Source: CAYWRZ01 sp964460845
GTDB lineage: Bacteria > Bacteroidota > Bacteroidia > Flavobacteriales_D > UBA2798
Assembly: GCA_964460845.1 (NCBI GenBank)
Contig: CAYWRZ010000003.1
Location: 1 to 64,000, forward strand
DNA: 64,000 bases
Direction of reading: 5' to 3'
Below the pieces are notes generated by a model. It had not been told where the DNA came from and made no database searches. It was given only the letters and a program-made list of their open reading frames with translations. The position numbers and the translations under genes are program-made. Below, piece by piece: positions 60,122 through 64,000 of this stretch. Position 1 is the first letter of the stretch. The number at the start of each line of letters is the position of its first letter.

Positions 60122-63100
60122 TTAGTTCTGCGGCGAGAATAGTTCGGGGAAGAGCTGCATAAGTTTCGCGCCGCCGTTTCGACGGTCAAAACGTATGATA
60201 TCCTGTGCCCATTGTTCAAGCTGCAACTGTTTTCTTTCGAGTTCGCTGATTGCCAATGTAGCGACTTCCTCGCGTCCGAACTGCCGCGCGGCAGAATAAA
60301 TCATCATCAGGATACGGCGCGACACCACAATTTCGCCCATCATCCGCATAGAAAATGCGGGGCCTACCGAGAAATAGTAATCCAGGTTCTCGGTATGGAT
60401 TTGGAGAAGACGTTTAGACAAGCGGTCGCCCATATCGTTATCGCCCACCTGGTAAGCAATTCCTATGAAAGAGGGAACGATACGGTCGAACGGTACATTT
60501 TCTTCGGGCATTTCTTCCATACAACGGGCCGTAACGAGTCGGGCTTTCTCGTAGCGTTCGTCACGGATGGCTTCTTGTTTGGCTTTTTCGGCCTTCATCG
60601 CTTCGAGCGATTCGGGAAGATCGTTCACCACCGGCAAAGGTGTGGACGGATCAGAAGACGGGTTTTCGGCTGCGGCAATACGTTGCTCCAGGAAAGCCGC
60701 TTTCTCTTCGGCAATTAATCCCTCATCGGTAAGCGCTGCGGCCAGGTTAAGGAACTGAAGGCGGTAGTTGTTGGTAAGGCGACGTGAATAATAATCCACA
60801 TATACGCCTTCGCCTTTCATATTCCCCCAGCGGTACACTTCCATCAGGTTTTTGTACATCCTGTCGGTCGCTATACGGCCGAATGCGTTAGGAGAAGCGC
60901 TTTGTGTAGGGATGGGTACAAACTTGTAATTGAGTCCGTCGAGCTCAAAATAATCGGCCAGTCCAAGGTAGGTTTCCGCATCGGCAGTTCCTGCAAAATA
61001 GATGGGGCGCTCCCAGCCGAAGCGGGCAATGAGATCGAGCACCATCACATCGTTTTTAAACAGGTATTCTTTGGGTAAAGAGAAACGGATGGTATCGACT
61101 ATCTGATTTTCAAAGCCGGGTTCTACTACCTTATTGGCGATTACTTTATCCTTATCGACCGGCAGGAAGAAATTGCGGGTTTTGAATTCGGGTGCCTTGC
61201 GACCGAAGCCGGGTATCACTTTATATGTATCCTCATTCTTCAACGAATCGAGCGCAGCTATCAGGTTCTGAGAAAAACCGGCAGCGTTTGATTTAACCTG
61301 ATCTATGGGGCCTCCCTGACGATACACGTGCTCGGGGAAAGAGAACGGAACGGGCGCGCTTTCGTAAGCACGGCGCATCATTTGATCGATATACCAGTCG
61401 GTACCCAGCAGCGAGAGGTTTATGACACGTACATCGCGGCGGATCCCTTCTACTTCCTGTGCGTACCAAAGCGGGAAGGTATCGTTGTCGCCATGTGTAA
61501 AAAGAATCGCGTTCTCTTCGCAACCAATCAGGTAGTTATGGGCCAAATCAAGCGCGATGGAACGATTCGTGCGGTCGTGATCGTCCCAGTTCTGAACCCC
61601 CATTATAATAGGTACGGGCAAACAGAGTAGTGTGGCGGCAATGGCGCTGTTTCTATTCTGCCCCTGACGCTGGAACACGTATTTAACCAATGCGATAGCG
61701 GCAAAGGCCACCAAAGCGATGTAAAACAAAGAGAACGAAAGCACATGCGATTTATCCATACCGAGCTCTACCAGGTACATGAACAGCACAAAACCTCCTG
61801 TGCCGGCGGCAAAGAGTGAAAAGTCGTTCCACCTGAGGTTTTTGATCATGTCGAACAACGCGTAAACTCCCAGCCCTATCCAAATGGCAAAGGCGTAGAA
61901 GGAGCCCACATACGCATAATCGCGTTCGCGGGGTTCGCTGGGTTTGGAATTGAGGTACAGTATAATGGCTATCCCGGTAAAGAAAAACAGGAGGAATACC
62001 ACAAACCAGTTTTTCGGATCGCGTATCAATTGCCAAAGCATCCCGATAATACCGAGGATAAGCGGCAGCATATAATAGTTGTTATGCGCTTTATTACCGG
62101 TAATGCTGGAAGGCGCTTTATCTTGCTTGCCTATGTGCTGATCATCGATAAATTTGACACCTGATATCCAGTTACCGTCGAGCGGATTACCGTTTATATT
62201 CTGTTCATCGCTCTGTCGCCCGGCAAAATTCCACATAAAATAGCGCCAATACATCCAGCCGATTTGGTAGCTGAACAGAAATTGCAAGTTATTGGAAAAG
62301 GTAGGCAACACCTCTGTTCTTCCTTCGTGATTCGTAAATTTAACCGGACCGGTGGCGTCGTATCCCGACCAGTTGAGGTAACTTTCTATGTGTCGCGGAT
62401 CACGACTGTACATCCGCGGTAGGATCGTGGTGTAATCGGACTGATAGCCGTATTCGGTTTTTTCGCGGCTGTCGGCCACAAAATATTCTTCCTCTACATT
62501 GACTCCGGTAAGGTTTCGCTCGGCGATATACGCATCGGCTTCTTCACGGGTACGGAATCCCTGAATGGTATATTCACCGCGTTTTACCGCAAAACCGCGC
62601 ATGTGCACGGGCGAGCCGTCGTCGAGTCTATTGGGTGGCGAATTCCAGTAAGGCCCCGAAAGCAGGGGGCGGCTTCCGTACTGTTCGCGGTTGAGGTAAG
62701 AGAGAAACGTGACGAAGTTTTCGGGGTTATTCTCATCGATTGGCGGGTTGGCCTGCGAACGGATAATGATCATTCCGAAGCAGGAATAACCGATTACCAG
62801 CACTGAAAAAGACATCAGCACCAGGTTGAGAATGGCTTTCCTTTTGCGGTGCGAATAAATGATACCGTACACCACAGCGGCAATAAGAAGGATAAAGAAA
62901 AAGTACGTGCCCAAATTGAAAGGCATACCGAGGCTGTTGCGAGACCATCTTTCGATATCTGCGGGAATGCTAACCATACCCGGCACGATAAATCCTTGGA
63001 TAAGACCGAGAATGAAGATAGAGATGACACCGGCCAAAAGAAAGCCACGGGTAGAATACGGATAACGGCGGAAATAATAGACAAAACCCATCGCCGGAAT

Positions 63101-63685
63101 AGCCAGCAGGTTCAGCAGGTGAACTCCGATAGAAAGTCCGATCAGGAACATTATAAATACGATCCATCGATCGGAACCCTCTTCGTCGGCCACCGAATCC
63201 CATTTGAAAATGGCCCAGACCACTACTGCGGTAAAGAAAGACGACATGGCATACACCTCGCCTTCGACCGCTGAGAACCAAAATGAATCGGAAAAGGTAT
63301 AGGCCAGTCCGCCGATTATACCGCTGCCCATAATCGCCCATATTTTAGACTCGGTAAGCTCCGCACCTTTCAGTGTAGCCAGCTTACGACCGATAAACGT
63401 GATGGTCCAAAACAGGAACAGAATGGAAAATGCGCTGCAAAGGGCCGACATCAGGTTGATCATAAATGCTACCTGATGGGTCTCCACAAAGGCCGTAAAC
63501 ATACGACCTATCATATTAAAGAGGGGTGCTCCCGGAGGGTGTCCTACCTGAAGGCCATGAGAGGTGGAAATGTATTCTCCGCAGTCCCAAAGACTTACTG
63601 TCTCTTCGGCCGTGCTGAAATAGACCCAAAAGGCGATGGCAAAAACAGCCCACCCGATGAGGTTGTTGAGTTTCTTGTAATTCAT
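60122..63685 (-). CDS. DUF2723 family membrane protein (TMEM260-like)
   Basis: 1187 aa. The N-terminal ~450 residues are membrane helices (about ten) with the conserved DUF2723 start F-W-x-S-x-x-x-x-V-S-L-W-D-C-GE-x-I and GHPPGAP motifs; another membrane block lies near 550-720, and the C-terminal ~400 residues are soluble. The family is common in Bacteroidota and related to human TMEM260, an O-mannosyltransferase, so a transfer of mannose or another sugar to exported proteins is a reasonable inference. A near-consensus TATTTTCG is upstream. Confidence 0.85.
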   Translation of the reverse strand: MNYKKLNNLIGWAVFAIAFWVYFSTAEETVSLWDCGEYISTSHGLQVGHPPGAPLFNMIGRMFTAFVETHQVAFMINLMSALCSAFSILFLFWTITFIGRKLATLKGAELTESKIWAIMGSGIIGGLAYTFSDSFWFSAVEGEVYAMSSFFTAVVVWAIFKWDSVADEEGSDRWIVFIMFLIGLSIGVHLLNLLAIPAMGFVYYFRRYPYSTRGFLLAGVISIFILGLIQGFIVPGMVSIPADIERWSRNSLGMPFNLGTYFFFILLIAAVVYGIIYSHRKRKAILNLVLMSFSVLVIGYSCFGMIIIRSQANPPIDENNPENFVTFLSYLNREQYGSRPLLSGPYWNSPPNRLDDGSPVHMRGFAVKRGEYTIQGFRTREEADAYIAERNLTGVNVEEEYFVADSREKTEYGYQSDYTTILPRMYSRDPRHIESYLNWSGYDATGPVKFTNHEGRTEVLPTFSNNLQFLFSYQIGWMYWRYFMWNFAGRQSDEQNINGNPLDGNWISGVKFIDDQHIGKQDKAPSSITGNKAHNNYYMLPLILGIIGMLWQLIRDPKNWFVVFLLFFFTGIAIILYLNSKPSEPRERDYAYVGSFYAFAIWIGLGVYALFDMIKNLRWNDFSLFAAGTGGFVLFMYLVELGMDKSHVLSFSLFYIALVAFAAIALVKYVFQRQGQNRNSAIAATLLCLPVPIIMGVQNWDDHDRTNRSIALDLAHNYLIGCEENAILFTHGDNDTFPLWYAQEVEGIRRDVRVINLSLLGTDWYIDQMMRRAYESAPVPFSFPEHVYRQGGPIDQVKSNAAGFSQNLIAALDSLKNEDTYKVIPGFGRKAPEFKTRNFFLPVDKDKVIANKVVEPGFENQIVDTIRFSLPKEYLFKNDVMVLDLIARFGWERPIYFAGTADAETYLGLADYFELDGLNYKFVPIPTQSASPNAFGRIATDRMYKNLMEVYRWGNMKGEGVYVDYYSRRLTNNYRLQFLNLAAALTDEGLIAEEKAAFLEQRIAAAENPSSDPSTPLPVVNDLPESLEAMKAEKAKQEAIRDERYEKARLVTARCMEEMPEENVPFDRIVPSFIGIAYQVGDNDMGDRLSKRLLQIHTENLDYYFSVGPAFSMRMMGEIVVSRRILMMIYSAARQFGREEVATLAISELERKQLQLEQWAQDIIRFDRRNGGAKLMQLFPELFSPQN

Positions 63686-63930
63686 GTAATAAAATGAAGG
63701 CGTTGCGAAAATAGGAAAATAAAAACCTTTTCAGTGCGCATTAAGGGTTTTTAACATCCGGACGCAGATACGGCTGCTTTCTCTAACAATCATCCCGACC
63801 TTGCGCATTCTGCAGAAATTAAGCTGTAATCTCCCTTTTTGGGATAAGAGCCCTCGGGTAAACTGTAATATTTGTAAGTGTTCCGCTTAAAAAAGCACAG
63901 TAATCTCTTGTGGTAAAACAATTTTATTCT

Positions 63931-63938
63931 TAATTTTG
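63931..63938 (+). promoter_or_regulatory. Promoter of tRNA-Gln (-7 box TAATTTTG, -33 TTG)
   Basis: TAATTTTG is an exact TAnnTTTG match. A TTG (63908-63910) lies 20 bp upstream. The box ends 10 bp before the tRNA. Confidence 0.75.
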
Positions 63939-63948
63939 GCGCCGCAAT

Positions 63949-64000
63949 TGCCCGATCGTCTAATGGCAGGACAGCAGATTTTGGTTCTGCTTGTGTTGGT
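63949..64000 (+). tRNA. tRNA-Gln (anticodon TTG), partial
   Basis: Cut off by the end of the window (52 of about 72 nt). Acceptor strand TGCCCGA, D-arm GTC...GAC, and a complete anticodon arm GCAGA-TTTTGGT-TCTGC in which the central bases TTG are the glutamine anticodon. Confidence 0.93.

Noticed and set aside
1..64000. Prophage, integrase, insertion sequence or CRISPR array
   Set aside because: No transposase, integrase, phage structural gene, flanking inverted repeats or spacer array was found on either strand.

Overview
The window is chromosomal DNA of a member of the Bacteroidota. The evidence is: (i) at least fourteen genes preceded by exact matches to the Bacteroidota -7 promoter box TAnnTTTG; (ii) a giant secreted protein ending in a type IX secretion (T9SS) 'gliding motility-associated' CHU_C domain; (iii) clade-typical families such as a DUF2723/TMEM260-like membrane protein, an OmpA protein with thrombospondin type 3 repeats, DUF1573 and GldM_C-like proteins. 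Genus cannot be fixed; the absence of a recognisable operon around lpxD and the overall base composition near half GC suggest a lineage outside the classic gut Bacteroides. No integrase, transposase, CRISPR array or prophage was seen. The one patch that looks foreign is the AT-richer dinD region (about 50.2-51.6 kb).

Layout. 0-6 kb: the start of an RNA-modification-type gene with a repetitive disordered N-terminus, yraN, an S66 carboxypeptidase / serine hydrolase / SUI1 operon, a TPR protein and a 23S rRNA methyltransferase-like gene. 6-14 kb: a DUF1573 protein with OmpA-like repeats, a divergent yceI/hxlR pair with operator palindromes, tex, SAM hydrolase, phoH and purC. 14-23 kb: HEAT-like protein, FAD oxidoreductase, lipoprotein, ltaE, an OmpA/TSP3 outer-membrane protein and a DUF3352-like protein. 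23-30 kb: rnhB, envelope polysaccharide genes (GT4 glycosyltransferase, Wzz-type protein, O-antigen ligase), a SpoIIE-type phosphatase and lpxD.

29.8-43.2 kb is the most unusual part. A minus-strand operon holds an erythromycin-esterase-like protein apparently fused to a beta-barrel, a duplicated cysteine-rich secreted protein, a subtilase and an outer-membrane protein. Divergent from it is a plus-strand operon of an ECF sigma factor, a membrane-anchored candidate regulator, an FGE/GldJ-K-like lipoprotein and a GldM_C-like secreted protein. A T9SS cargo protein with its operon partner follows on the minus strand.

43-64 kb: carA, eno, a persulfide-handling operon (TSUP exporter, DUF983, CstB-like dioxygenase-rhodanese) with a palindrome over its promoter, radA, dinD, an ADP-heptose pathway adenylyltransferase, the conserved rimP-nusA-infB operon, a MORN-repeat protein, a LysE-family exporter, a polysaccharide deacetylase, the DUF2723 protein, and a tRNA-Gln cut by the window end.

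The observations I consider most worth following are two nearly identical palindromes, one inside dinD and one 650 bp upstream of it, whose two differences are compensatory; the sigma/regulator/FGE/GldM-like cassette; and the repeated placement of promoter -7 boxes 3-6 nt before start codons, which predicts leaderless mRNAs.
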